From Epiperipatus broadwayi (taxonomy: Eukaryota > Onychophora > Udeonychophora > Euonychophora > Peripatidae), in NCBI GenBank assembly GCA_028023455.1, contig JAQFVV010006826.1:121317-185316 (forward strand): a stretch of 64,000 nucleotides of DNA, given 5' to 3'. Positions 46,062 through 57,705 of this stretch are shown here, in pieces (positions within the stretch are counted from its first letter, which is position 1; each line of letters begins with the position of its first letter). Position numbers and translations under genes: made by a program. The notes beneath the pieces were generated by a model, which had not been told where the DNA came from, made no database searches, and saw only the letters and a program-made list of their open reading frames with translations.

Positions 46062-46530
46062 ATCATCATCATCATCATCAACAATTATCAATCCACTGAA
46101 GGATAAAGGTCTCTCCAAGTTCAATCCATTTTTTCCTATCTTTAGTTTTTCTTCTCCACATCACCCCTGCACACTTTCTTATTTCTTCCATCCATCTCAC
46201 ATGTGGTCTCTTTCTGGGTCTTTTACAATCTTTTGGAATCCAGTTTAAGATTTCAATTGTCCATCTATTATCATCTCTTCTAGCAATATGTCCATCCCAA
46301 CTCCACTTTAGTCTTTTGATTTTTTCAATGAGGTCAGTAACACCTGTTTGTTCTCTTACCCATACATTGCATTTTTGATCTCTTCTTGTTACTCCCAGCA
46401 TGCATCTCTCCATACTTTTTTGAGTGGTCTGAAGTCTCTGTATTGCTCTTCTATTAAGTGTCCAAGTCTCAGATCCATAAGTACGAACTGGCAACATATT
46501 GAAGTTGAAATTCCGGTAGAGCAGAATCAT
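46062..46530 (-). pseudogene. RTE-type LINE 3' end with (TGA)n tail
   Basis: An uninterrupted minus-strand frame of 150 codons gives RTYGSETWTLNRRAIQRLQT, SMERCMLGVTRRDQKCNVWV, TDLIEKIKRLKWSWDGHIAR and RDDNRWTIEILNWIPKDCKR, then the terminal MEEIRKCAGVMWRRKTKDRK. These are the post-RT C-terminal motifs of RTE-type LINEs. The coding sequence runs straight into a (TGATGATGATG) tail at 46062-46079, the usual RTE 3' end. The copy starts just before YGSETW, so it is a 5'-truncated but relatively young insert. Older members lie at 40.8, 57.4 and 60.3 kb. Confidence 0.85.
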
Positions 46531-47301
46531 ATTTAATAAATTTTATATGAAGGATTTATGCATTGTCTTTATTTTTATTACATTTATTTTATGTTTTCTA
46601 ATGTTTCATTATTAATATTTACATTGAGTAGCAGTGATGTTGGAAAGTGACAATTGATCACAAACAAATTATCTGCCATGAAATATTTAAAATTGTGTGA
46701 AAAGAAAACAATCAGAAACTGTATGGTGAAAATCATGACTGATAAAATAAACAAGAATGATGATGTAATGCTGGAGTGCCGGTATCTCAAGACATTCTAC
46801 ATATTATTAAAAAAAAAGGTAAGTGATTTACCATTTTCTCCAGCTACTATATTTTAGCCAGATTAAAGCCAATTAGATGTATAGATCAGAAAAACAAAAC
46901 CTGCAAAAAAAAAAACCAAAAACAAATTGGTAGATCATGGACCAAACTAAAGATTTCATAGTAAAAAGGGAAGTAGATCACTTATACATTAGTATATACT
47001 CAATAAAGTAAAATATTAGATTGGGAAAATTTTAAATTAAGATATCAATTGTAAAGTTTTTAATTTTATTAGTGCATGCTTCATCTCAGCTGCACTACAT
47101 AGCAACCATCTTCCAGTGTAGAATTTCAGACCATTTTTTGCTTTAGTTCATTCTTCAGATGTTCAAAGGTAAATATCAATGCCCATGCTGCCAGACTGAT
47201 ATTTTTCATTAAATTATTTTCACTCAAGATAAGGATAAGTTTCTAACCACTAAACATCACATGATCAACCTTCTTTATGCTTACCCAAGCTGTTTACACC
47301 A
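46531..47301. other. No gene seen
   Basis: AT-rich DNA. Short overlapping open frames on both strands at 46584-46857 have no motif. Confidence 0.4.
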
Positions 47302-47475
47302 AGGCTAAACTCTCCATACAGAAGGCTCCTCACTGATGAAAGCAACAAGCTTGAACATAGTCTGGGGATATTGGATAAGTAGGCATTAGATGGGGATTTT
47401 ATGAAAAAACCTTCTTGCATCTATTGATTACTCTGGTTTGCACTGAGTGGCACTACTGTATGGAGAGTTTAGCCT
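47302..47475. mobile_element. MITE-like element (family B) with 20-bp perfect inverted ends
   Basis: AGGCTAAACTCTCCATACAG at 47302-47321 is the exact reverse complement of CTGTATGGAGAGTTTAGCCT at 47456-47475. The 174-bp interior shares cttcttgcatctattgatta, ctctggtttgcactgagtgg with the copies at 22.6, 56.9 and 61.8 kb. No protein and no clear target duplication were seen. Confidence 0.75.
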
Positions 47476-48789
47476 CTGTATAGACAGGTTTCTACTTTTA
47501 ACACCTTGTGGAAGGGTAAACAATTATTGCACTGCAAAATATATTTTCTAGAATTTTCTTTATTTTTTATTCACACAAGCCTCATTTTAGTTTTGCTATA
47601 TCATATCAATCCTCAAGTGTATCAAGAAAAACTATTCTTTCTTACTGAAAGGTATTAAAATGTCAGCAGTTAGAGAGTGGGGTCTGACTTTCTGAGTTGA
47701 TAGATGTTTGTGATATATGGAAACAAAAAAAAAGCACTAATAAACCAAAATCCATGACAATATCATGTTTATTATTTAACCCAAGTATTACATCATATGT
47801 TTTCATTACAAAGAAGGAACATTTTAAGCACTATCACCTCTCTGAGAAGTGCCAGAGCATGAAACCATGGTCAGAAGTTTGGGGGGGGGGTCCTGACAGA
47901 GATATTTTAAACGCTTTCTCTAGCTAAGCATTTATCACAAAGCTTGTTGAGGAATTGGCAATTCTCATTGTTAATCATTAAATATAATCTGTTAAATAAT
48001 TAATTGATATCAATTAGATTTTAAGGAGATTCACTCATTGCTTTTACAATTCAATTCTATACCCCAACCACTCAATCAATCAACTTTCATTATGGAAAAG
48101 TCAGAGCTGGAATTGAAATTTCAGTATGGTGTTCAAACTCAAATTGAAACAGGTGAACCACTGATAAACTTTTGTGATTTTAATGTTTTTTTTTAAAGAA
48201 AACACATTTTTGTTTAGGTTACCCAAGTCTCATCCATTCATATGGAATTAAAATTCTTTTATAGGTGTTAAGAATATAATCAATTAAATTATTGTGATCC
48301 ACAAGGTAATTGATTATATTCTTAGCATACACAATTTTTTTTTAATTTTAACCATTAAATATTGCTAAAACAAGGCCTCTGATAAGATCATGAATCATTC
48401 TGACATAAATTTTGTACAAAATTAAAAAGAACAACAAATACAACTATCATTTTAGATATAATCTAGACAACATGCTTAGTGCTTTTAGTAAAAACAAAAA
48501 CTGATTTGAAGTTTTGGAATTAATTGATGTAACCAACCAAAGTAAAATGCAGATTAAAGTGAAAAAAATGAAAAAGGAATTAATAAGAGTTTGAATAAGA
48601 AGAAACAACAAGGAAAAACAAAATAAATATCCAAAAAATATAAAACAAAAGTTACAATTGAATAGAATAAAGATATTGTTAGAAAAAATTAATAAGAAAT
48701 TCTGAAAAAAAAAAATCAATACTATAACAAGAATTAATATTGAAATACAAGTATAGTATATTTACTTAAGCTATATGTAATTAAAAAGG
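47476..48789. other. Non-coding DNA with a poly-G tract
   Basis: No gene seen. A run of ten G sits at 47881-47890 in otherwise AT-rich DNA. Two inverted phrases (ttaagaatataatcaattaa / aattgattatattcttagca, about 48268-48326) form a small hairpin. Confidence 0.45.
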
Positions 48790-48951
48790 ATTTGAACTCA
48801 ATATTTCAAGCTCCTTTTAGTCATCTGCTCTAATATAACTGATATACATGACCACTTGCATATGAAAAAGATAAATGATCTCCAATATAAGTATTTCATA
48901 ATATGTCAGCATTCATCAGTTGGTCCAGATCATCATCTCCCATACACACAC

Positions 48952-49037
<86 letters not shown>

Positions 49038-49440
49038 CCAATGGGTTATATTAAGATAGAAAACTGCATACTTTAATGGACATGCTTCAATTCTCTCCAT
49101 TTGCCAACTCTTCAACCATTCATATTCCTGAAAGTCTGTCAATGGAATACTCAAAGCTTTTATTGATATGGATGGCTGAAGATTTAGAGAGTAGAAAGGA
49201 TTGCAGCCTAGCCATTAAAGTGTGTAGATTTGTTATCTTAATATAAACCAAGCACTAATTATATATGTGGGTGGGAAATGATGACCCGGATTAACTGATA
49301 TTTGCTGGTTCAGCATGAAAACTGTATATTGGAGATTATTTATTTTTTCACATGTATATGATCATGTGTATTGGTTATATTAGATAGAGTGGATAACTGA
49401 AGGAAGCTTTAAAGTCTGGGATCAAATCCCTTTTAATTAT
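48790..49440. mobile_element. Hammerhead foldback element H5
   Basis: Head-out palindrome: left end GATTTGAACTCAATATTTC, right end GTCTGGGATCAAATCCC. The left ribozyme (minus, 48877-48937) keeps CTGATGA, GAAA, the ATA-CT-TAT stem III and all of stem I (TTGGAGATCAT / ATGATCTGGACCAA), but its stem II is scrambled. The right ribozyme (plus, 49278-49342) has CTGATAT in place of CTGATGA. The inner left arm is interrupted by the (CA)n(TA)n microsatellite at 48945-49036. Confidence 0.75.
48945..49036. repeat. (CA)n(TA)n compound microsatellite
   Basis: CA repeats (about 48945-48964) followed by two blocks of TA repeats split by gttggtg. It lies inside hammerhead element H5 where other copies carry only a short acacatatata, so it grew from that seed. 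Confidence 0.9.
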
Positions 49441-50434
49441 AATAATAATTATATATATCCATCTAGAATACATTTTAACCATCATCAAAAAGTGGAAATT
49501 AATAAAATCCATTATGCTATTCATTCATATAAATTATAATAAATAAATAAAAACCATATACAACAGCTATATTAATGATAATTACTCATAAAAAACATTT
49601 TTGGCATGTGGTAACATATATTTTTATGTTATGTAGCCAATACTTTAAGTTATATTATATTTCTATATGAATGTTTTATTCTATTTTACTGATGTTTTAT
49701 TTTGTTATTGTTATTTGATTTTCATTCAGAACACTAGATGGCGCTCTGTTTGCAATAATTGCATCACATCGCATCACATTAACATTAAAATAACATTTAA
49801 AAAGGGTGTTAAATCATGTGCCACCAAAGGTTTTTTATGTATAATCATTATTAATGGACATATGCCTATATGGCTGTTGTATATGTAAATTATAATTTTT
49901 AACTATTTACTTTAGTGAATAAACTGGTTATTATTTATTATATGTTTTTGATTTTAAAATTATTTTTTAAAAATATAAGTTTAAAAATAAAAATCACTCA
50001 TAAAAATAATATTTCAACTGTGCAAATATAGAAAAAAAATATTAATAAACTGAAATCGATAATCAGAACAATGTCACTTGTTATTTCATGATTACTGATA
50101 AAATATATTCAAAATGACATAAAATTTATTTAAAGTTTAATTCTGTGAACAAATTTATGACTAAAACATGAAATTTAAAACGTCATTTATAATTATTTAA
50201 AAAATAGTAAATAAACAATGGATATGATAGTAATAAAGACATCCATTTTTCAGTCAAGCACAATTTCTTGATTTACATTATTACATTTTTTCTTGGCTTG
50301 TGTTTCTACAAAACAAATATTTTCAGTATTCATGAGTTTTCTTGTAAACCAAGATAGCAGCCTGTATTTTTGACAAATATACAGTTTCATGGGGCCTATA
50401 ATGTATTGAAGATGTGTTTTTTTTAGGTGTCAAA
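49441..50434. other. No gene seen
   Basis: AT-rich spacer. A plus-strand open frame at 49667-49888 has no motif. Confidence 0.4.
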
Positions 50435-50506
50435 GCATGAGCCGGGAAACGAACCCTGGGACAACTGCTTGTAAAGCAGCTGTGCTAAACACTCGGCCAC
50501 CTGAAG
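50435..50506 (-). tRNA. tRNA-like retroposed sequence (anticodon loop UAC), degenerate
   Basis: On the minus strand: GTGGCCGAGTGTTTAGCACA (D-arm region), anticodon stem GCTGC/GCAGT around TTTACAA, then CCAGG, GTTCGTT-type T loop, CCCGG. The acceptor halves (CTTCAGG and CTCATGC) do not pair, so this cannot be a working tRNA. The 3' flank TTTGACACCTAAAAAAAA closely parallels the flank of the copy at 16.6 kb. Both belong to a tRNA-like retroposon family. Confidence 0.5.
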
Positions 50507-52364
50507 ACGTGTTGTTAAATTAAAACAAAATTACTAAATCAATTATTAAATTTAAAAAAGAAATAAATTTCAATAAATTTTATTAAGTAGCTTTATTTTA
50601 ATTTTTTTTAATACTTATAATGTGGAACCCAATGAGACATTATCATACTTTGGTTCCATTCAGCATGTTTCTTTTTGTCAGCAGTTTGTTTGGTAAACTG
50701 TCATAATGATAAAAATTTGGGGCCTTCCTGTCACATAACATAATGCAGTAAAGGTATGGAGTTCTGCCCTCTCAAAAAGTGTATGTTTATTGTCATAATA
50801 TGATTGCATTCCACCCATGAATAAAGTATAAATATTGTATTTATGTATTTTTTTCATTTTCTGTTAATAAGATAATCCAAAAAGAAAATAAACTGTAAAT
50901 ATTGTAAATCATTTTTCTACAATGATTTCTGATTTTAAAATAACAATAAAAAAAAAATGTAAATATTAAATACGTTGCTTTCGAGTAGGAATTTTTTTGT
51001 AAACATTGGGGGGGGGGATTGCAGATTTATCAAATATACAGGCTGCCATCGTGGTTTACTAAAAAGATCTCAAGTATAATATTTTGTAATAAAATGTTGA
51101 TCTGAACATCATATTCTAATAAAAAAATATTTTACAAAAACCATCATAACACTTTGCACAGGCTTAAACCTGCATTTATATATGTAATATAGGCGGGATT
51201 CGAATTCAGACTTTCACAGGATCCACTACTCTCAGTGCCATCTCATATTGTTGTAAAAAATAAAATATTTTAATTTTGTTATTTGAACAAAAGCTGAGTT
51301 TTTGCCAATACAGCGATTATTTTGAAAACAACTAAAATCTAATGGCTAGTATTATTATAATATTAAATATGATTTGAATGCATACTGTTTGTTTTTTTTT
51401 GACAAAAAGTTTTTCGACTTTCAAAAGTTTTTTAATTCATAAGTGCTGTACCAAACACTAAACATATGACCATTTTCAGTAATAGCTATGCAAATTATTA
51501 AAAAATAATTTGCATTTCATATTTATTTCAAATAAAATAAAACTTGAAATAATGTTGTTTACTTTTACCATGATATTGAAATTAATTTTTTTATTTTCAG
51601 TTTTTAAAACAGATTTTTTAAATATATATATACATACTGATAGAATGAAAGGTTATAGTTTTGTGATCTTTCGTCCTCAAGTAAACAGAATTCTAATTAC
51701 TTATTGCATTCAAATTAATAATGCTTAGATGAATTCTTTTCAATAAACTATACAATAATTATAAAGCAATTCAATATTTCAGAGTTCAGAGAAATCAATT
51801 ATTCAACTCAAAGAATTACCAAGTTGAAAATATTAACAAATTAAAAGTAATAAATAATAACCATATAGAAAATATATTGACTACTCATTAAATCAATTAA
51901 TTAATTATTATTAAAACAATATTAAGAATAGTTTCAAAATGTAATTTTTTTTAAATACTGTGATAAAAATCTATTTATCATCATTTAGAATTACAATTTA
52001 TTTATTTTTTAAAATCATGAATTTACATTTTATATGTGCTATCAATAAGTCATTATTGTAAAAGTAACAAACTTAAGTAATCTTTAGCCAGATGAAGAAT
52101 ATTTGAACCTATCTACAATAATGATGAGGAATACGGTAACAGTCACCAAATAAGTAATTGCTAGTTTATATGGGTTTCTATTTAAGGAGCAGTGCAGTAT
52201 GGAAAGCAATATATCTACAATCCATCTATTTGACAATATTCTATGTATACATTACACATTTCTATTATTTAAAAAAATACCATCTTTATATAAACCTAAA
52301 TCTTCAACAGTAGGTGATACTAAATACTTATTATACCACAAAGTATTATATATATATATATATA
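50507..52364. other. Non-coding AT-rich DNA with a poly-G tract and an H fragment
   Basis: No gene seen. A run of ten G lies at 51009-51018, and the H-family end piece at 51150-51255 is listed separately. The small (TA)n at 52350-52363 borders the next hammerhead element. Confidence 0.45.
51150..51255 (-). mobile_element. Fragment of an H-family element (tRNA-like end only)
   Basis: On the minus strand: TGAGATGGCACTGAGAGTAG, GTGAAAGTCTGAATTCGAAT, CCCGCC, then the tail ttacatatataaatgcaggt, ttaagcctgtgc. It matches the outer end of H3 at 39.5-39.6 kb. The hammerhead half is missing. Confidence 0.65.
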
Positions 52365-53650
52365 GGGATTTGAACACAGAAGTTTAAGCTTTCATCAGCT
52401 ATGATAATCAATACATATGATCACGCCCATGAAAAAAAATAAATGATCTCTAATATATGTATTTCATGCTGAACCAACACTCATCAGTTGGTCCAGATTA
52501 TCATCTCCCACACACATATATAATCAGCACTCTGTTTATATTAAGATAGCAAATCTAACTTTAATGGACATGCTTATGTTTACTCTACTTTCCAACTCTT
52601 CATCCATTCATGCCATTGAAAATCTGAAGATGGTACACCCTCTGATGCTGATGTTATTGTCATGATCATGTTGACCTTAAGTCACTCTGACACCTCATGT
52701 ATAGGACCTTATCCATTCAAATATACTGAAGAGGGATGGGCAGAATACAGGCTGAATTAGTAATATTTTTGTAACACAAGTGCATAATTCATATACTTTG
52801 AGTTTAAATGTTATATAGGGGATTTAAACCAAGGTTTTCAAGCTCCCTTCAGCTATCTCCTTTATCTTGTATAACTGATATACATAATAACACAATGTGA
52901 AAAAGATAAATGATCTCAAATATATGTATTTCTTACTCAACCAACACTCATCAGTTGGTCCAGATCAATAAATGCCATTACAATTTGAAGATTTGCTATC
53001 TTAATTTAAACCAAACACTGATTATATATGTGTGTGAGAAATAATCTGGACCAACTGATGAATGGTGGTTCAGCAAGAAATACATATATTTGAGATCATT
53101 TATCTTTTTTACATGTGTGTTGTAATGTGTATCAGTTATATGAGATAGAGTGGATAGGTGAAATGAGTTTGAAAATCTGTGTTCAAATCCCCTATATTAT
53201 ATTTAAACTCCAAATATATGGATTATGCTTATATTTCAAAAATATTACAGTTTCAGCAGGTATTTTGCCCATCCCTCTTTATATATGAATAGACAAGGTC
53301 TAAATATGAGGGGTCAGAGTAAGGGATTTGAGTATACCATCATCAGATTTTCAATGGTATAGATGGCTTAATAGCTGGAGGGTGAAGTAGATTGAAACCT
53401 TATCCATTAAAGTTTGAAGATTTGCTGTAAACCAAGCACTGACAATATATATATATATGTGGGAGAGATGATGATCTGGACCAACTGATAAGTGATGGTT
53501 CAGCAAGAAAAACATATATTGGAGATCATTTATTTTTTCACATGGATGGTCATGTATATGGGTTATATGAGTAGAGTATATAGCTGAAGGGAGCTTGAAA
53601 GTCTGTGTTTAAATCCTCTATATTACATTTAAACTCCAAATATATGAAGT
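52365..53650. mobile_element. Nested double palindrome of hammerhead units (H6)
   Basis: The outer arms (52365-52760 minus, 53265-53650 plus) are inverted copies extending to the sequence gagggatgggca/tgcccatccctc near the centre. Inside them sits a second complete palindrome (52815-53220) of the same family. Four hammerhead regions result: outer left intact (52441-52505), inner left (52915-52970) with altered stem II, inner right (53040-53105) with CTGATGA and GAAA but mismatched stem II, and outer right (53480-53530) with CTGATAA. All four tRNA-like ends point away from the palindrome centres. One unit probably inserted into, or recombined within, an older one. Confidence 0.75.
52441..52505 (-). 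ncRNA. Hammerhead ribozyme motif, H6 outer left (core intact)
   Basis: CTGATGA (complement 52481-52487); stem II GTGTTG/CAGCAT, six pairs including wobbles, loop GTT; GAAA (complement 52462-52465); stem III ATA-CA-TAT (3 bp, 2-nt loop); A17; then TTAGAGATCA. Stem I: TT.G against C.AA with one A-C mismatch, plus an outer helix AGAT/ATCT past a GGA bulge. Predicted cleavage lies between 52454 and 52453 (reading the minus strand). Among the foldback copies this has the best preserved core. Confidence 0.65.
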
Positions 53651-54839
53651 GTGTTTGTATTTAAAAAATATTATTTGTTCAATATTTTCATAGTTAATTA
53701 CAATGTAAACTTAAATATTTTCATAGTTAATTACAATGTAAACTAAAACATGAGTGAGTTATTTTCATGTTATGTTGAGAGAAATATGCTAGCCATGGTG
53801 TTTCTAGATAGATAGCAATTCTTATGGTACCTTTAAGCTAAGAAATTTGCTCTAGCAGTTTACAGTGATTTTTAGCTTGGGTTTCTCAAAAATCTTTTTT
53901 TAACTTCTAACCCAAAGCACCATATGGATTTATACCCAGACATAACTTGCTGATTAATTAGTAAAATTAACTGATAGTTGCCTAACAACACTTTGGCTAA
54001 TATATTTCTTTAATCATTACTTAGAAATATTCCATTCATTATTTTATTATACATATCAAACATTCAAGCTTTATTATTAAATTGAATGTACCAATGGTAT
54101 TTAAACAACAATAATGTTATTGTGCTGATGGATTGTCAGTGATTTTTGGAGTATCGAAATGGGGGGGGGGGGGGCAAAGTCTGAAATATGTGCATTGCAA
54201 AGTTTGGTAAATTTATCACTAAAACAGTAGATTGAAAATGCTTAAAAATAATCTAGACCAATTATGACATATAATAAACAATTTCTGAGCACTGTAAATA
54301 AGAAATGAATTGAAGTGATATTAAATTATCAAAGTACTTTATTATATTTTCTATTTTGTTCTAAATGTGCAAACATAATGAAAAAATTACTAATCTTTAA
54401 AGAATCACACCTTTCAACTGCTTTTATACTTTCAAATTTTAAAGAGTTGATTTTTTTTTCATTATGTGGCAACATATATAATAAAAGATGGCAGATTGAA
54501 GATTTAATATGATTTCAAATTCATATTTATAATGCTGATAAATTGTTTATTATATATTTAAATATTAAATCTTATAAAATTCCCTATGATAAAGGAGTGA
54601 TATATGATTCATCTTTGAGCAATGATAAATCATTGTACATAGGCTTTGTTAAATAATAAAGCCAGAGTGCATTTAAATTTTGAGCATCATAGAAATATGA
54701 ATGACATTGTCTTGTAGGTAGAATTGTCAGTTCACTCAAAAGCAGTTGAAAAAGGTAATCAATATCTGAAAACATGTTTCCTGCAGGGATTAGCCAATTT
54801 TTTTATGATGAGGCAACATCAGAATAAAATTAATATTTT
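53651..54839. other. Non-coding DNA with a 33-bp tandem duplication and poly-G
   Basis: No gene seen. ATATTTTCATAGTTAATTAC... is duplicated in tandem (53682 and 53715, period 33). A run of 14 G lies at 54161-54174. About 53870-53955 (taacccaaagcaccatatgg, atttatacccaga) is a distant relative of the tandem repeats at 54.8-55.7 kb. Confidence 0.5.
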
Positions 54840-55720
54840 ATTGATTTCACCTTGAAGATTTTATATTGATTCAGTTTATATATACATGTAGAATTAAATA
54901 TTTCCATGGTTTGTTATTATAGTAAAGAATAAAAATGATTATATCCATGGGAACAGAGATAACTTTTAGCTTTTTTGATGTTGCCAAAAAGCTATCAACT
55001 ATTACAAATTGACAATTGCTGAGGATAAACAAATTTTCTCATTAATCTATAATAGTTTTTTGTTGGGAAAATTTTTTAAAATACAATATCTTCTTTTACT
55101 TCAAATCCAAATCTTAAATGGATTTAAACCCAGAAGTTTTTTTCCTAGATATGAGAATGTGATAAACATAACATCTTTCTTGATATTATGCAAATAACAT
55201 TTTACACCTCTGCTGAAAGTTTTATATGTTGAATTAAATATGTCAATTGAATTAAATATTTTCATGGAATGTTATTATAATAAAGAATAGAAATGCTTAT
55301 ATCCATGTAAAGAGAGATAACTTGTAGCTTTTTTGATGTTACCAAAAACTATCAATTACTATTAATTGACGAACATGTGCTAGACAAGTTTTCTCACTAA
55401 TCTACCATAGCTATTTTGTTGGAGTTTTTTATTGAAGTAAATGGGAAGTCTTCTTTTACTTCAGACCCAAGTTCTCAAATGGATTTACACCCAGAAAGCA
55501 ATTTTTATAGGTGTGAGAATGTAAAAGAGTAATATCTTGTTTGATATTCTACAAATAATATATAAACTTTTCCAACAAGTTGTATATGTTGAATTAAATA
55601 TTTCCATAGATTGCTATTATAATAAAGAATAGAAATGAGATTATATTCATGTAAACAAAGATCATATCCACTGCAATATTCATGAAGATTTTCAACTGCC
55701 ACATAGTAAGATGATAGAAT
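54840..55720. repeat. Tandem repeat, period about 350 bp, two full copies and a partial third
   Basis: The block gaattaaatatttccatggt...ttattataataaagaataga...aatg...atatccatg, then gagataactt(t/g)tagcttttt, ttttacttca, aaatggattta(a/c)acccaga recurs beginning about 54890, 55245 and 55590; the third ends near 55680. Copies differ by many substitutions and small gaps, so the array is old. Small open frames inside are not conserved between copies, so it is non-coding. Confidence 0.7.
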
Positions 55721-57345
55721 TTGAAGTTTTTAAATCTTGTTTTACTTTTAGCTATGATTAGCTAAATACCTATTTACTGATCAATAATGAATGACTAGCT
55801 AGGTTAGCAATGATACTAATACCTGAAAAAGTATTTTAAATTAAACATGGAAAAAAATCACTTCACAAAATGTTTGAATGTAAATTTTTATAAAATGTTG
55901 AAATATGTTATTATTCTAAATCATATATTGAAACTATTCCATAAACTATTTGAATGTGGGTTTTTTGCACTATCTGGAAACTAAAGATTTTCTAAAAGTT
56001 TATTAATGAAAAAAAGCAAAAATATTTTCAGTTAGGCCAATTGCTTTATTTTTATGTTTCCTCTATTGATCAACTATTCCTTTGCTTTTTGAGCAACTTA
56101 CCAAAAAATTCTGTTCCTCAGCAACTTATAAATAAGTATGACCTCTTAATTCTAAATTGATTGGAAAGATAAAAACATTACATTAAAGGTTAATTTTGTG
56201 ATGAATATTTTGCCCAAACTGTGAAACAAAGATGTCTACTATTTCATATATTGCCATTTTATCTGTTTATTTGATGTCATATAATGATGCTTTTTAAAAA
56301 TTATTATGCAACAAACTTTTCTTTCAGTGCTTTTGACACTTTCATTTAATCATAACTATCCATTATATATCTGTCCTCAACTATATTCCTCCTGTGAAAA
56401 CAATCAATGATGCATTTTTGTGATAATCTTTATAACATATAATATAATTTGCCACTTCAATGGACACATTACTCTTAGAAATATGTTACTCTTTATTCAT
56501 TACTAGTTTCCAAATTGAATAAACTTATTAATAAGTTTTTTATGTGGATTCAATCGCACTCCACATAGAAAACTGAAAAACGTATTGATCAGCCATGTGA
56601 TATTTGCTATTCTTTATTCAAACTGTTGCAGAATACTTTCAAGTAATTTTTCAAAGCCTTTACATTATTTCCATAAGGATTCATGCTTTATTTTCATACA
56701 ATAAATAAATTTGACACCCTGTGTAACTCACTGCAGTGTTAGAATGGTAGAAATACAACTTTTAAATATTTAGATCACAGCTGAGACCTATTATTTCCAG
56801 TGCTTCAATGTCATCTAATCTCCTAATGGTAAATCATTTGACAATGTCATCTAATCTCCTAATGGTAAATCATTTGACAATTTAATATATTTAGCAGAAA
56901 ACAAAGGCAAAACTCTCCATACAGTAGTGCCACCCTGTGCCAACCAGAGTAATCAATGGATGCCAGAAGGCTTGTGCATAAAATCCCTATCTAGTGATCA
57001 TGTGATATTTAGCAGTGAAAATACCTTGCATAAGTTATATGTAAGCAGTATCCCAATAACAAAGTGATGGTATTCTCTCTTTGAACTGCCTGAAGCAACA
57101 TCTCTGCACCAGTCCATATGTAAGGTAACAATATAGTTTAGTTATTGTCTACAAAAATTTTAAAGACTTAGTGTGTTTGGTTCATGAGTTAAAATATAAA
57201 ATCAGACAGAGCATTTTGTAATTTGGTAGATAATTTTCAATCTTGCAAACTACTTGAAAACTTTTTTTAACACATGACATCCTTGGTATATACAATTTGA
57301 ATCATTTCAAATGTTCAGTAAGAGTTTTGTGCAATATTATAAAAT
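55721..57345. other. Non-coding DNA with a tandem duplication and a MITE fragment
   Basis: No gene seen. CAATGTCATCTAATCTCCTA... is tandemly duplicated at 56806 and 56842 (period 36, identical). Family B MITE sequence covers 56908-57003 (aaactctccatacagtagtg, ccagagtaatcaatggatgc), with one inverted-repeat end only. Confidence 0.55.
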
Positions 57346-57349
57346 TTAA

Positions 57350-57705
57350 CAATTTGTATTTATGGATCTGAGACATGTAAACAATCCATTCAAAAAAATA
57401 TGAAGAGATGCATGTTAGGAGTAACAAGAATAGATTTAAAATTATGAAAGAACAAACAAGTGTTAACTAAAGTGGATTTGTGCTGGACATTAAAAGAGAT
57501 GATAATAGTTGTACAATTGAAATCTTAAACTGGATTACAAAAGATTGTAAAAGATGTGTTATGAAACCATATGTAAGAAAGTATGCTGGAGTAATGTGGA
57601 ACAGAATAGCTAGAGATCAGAGAAGATGGATTAAACTTGGAGAGACCTTCAGTCTGCATCGATCATTAATGGTTGAATATGATAACGATGAATGTTATTA
57701 GATTG
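57350..57705 (+). pseudogene. RTE-type LINE 3' end relic
   Basis: Plus-strand pieces: YGSETC then MKRCMLGVTRID (about 57360-57435), and in another frame DIKRDDNSCTIEILNWITKD, CKRCVMKPYV, KYAGVMWNRIARDQRRWIKL, GETFSL. They line up with the clean copy at 46.1 kb, with the segment between LGVTR and the DN box deleted and frames shifted. The tail (gatgaatgttatt) retains only a hint of the (TGA)n end. Dead and old. Confidence 0.75.
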
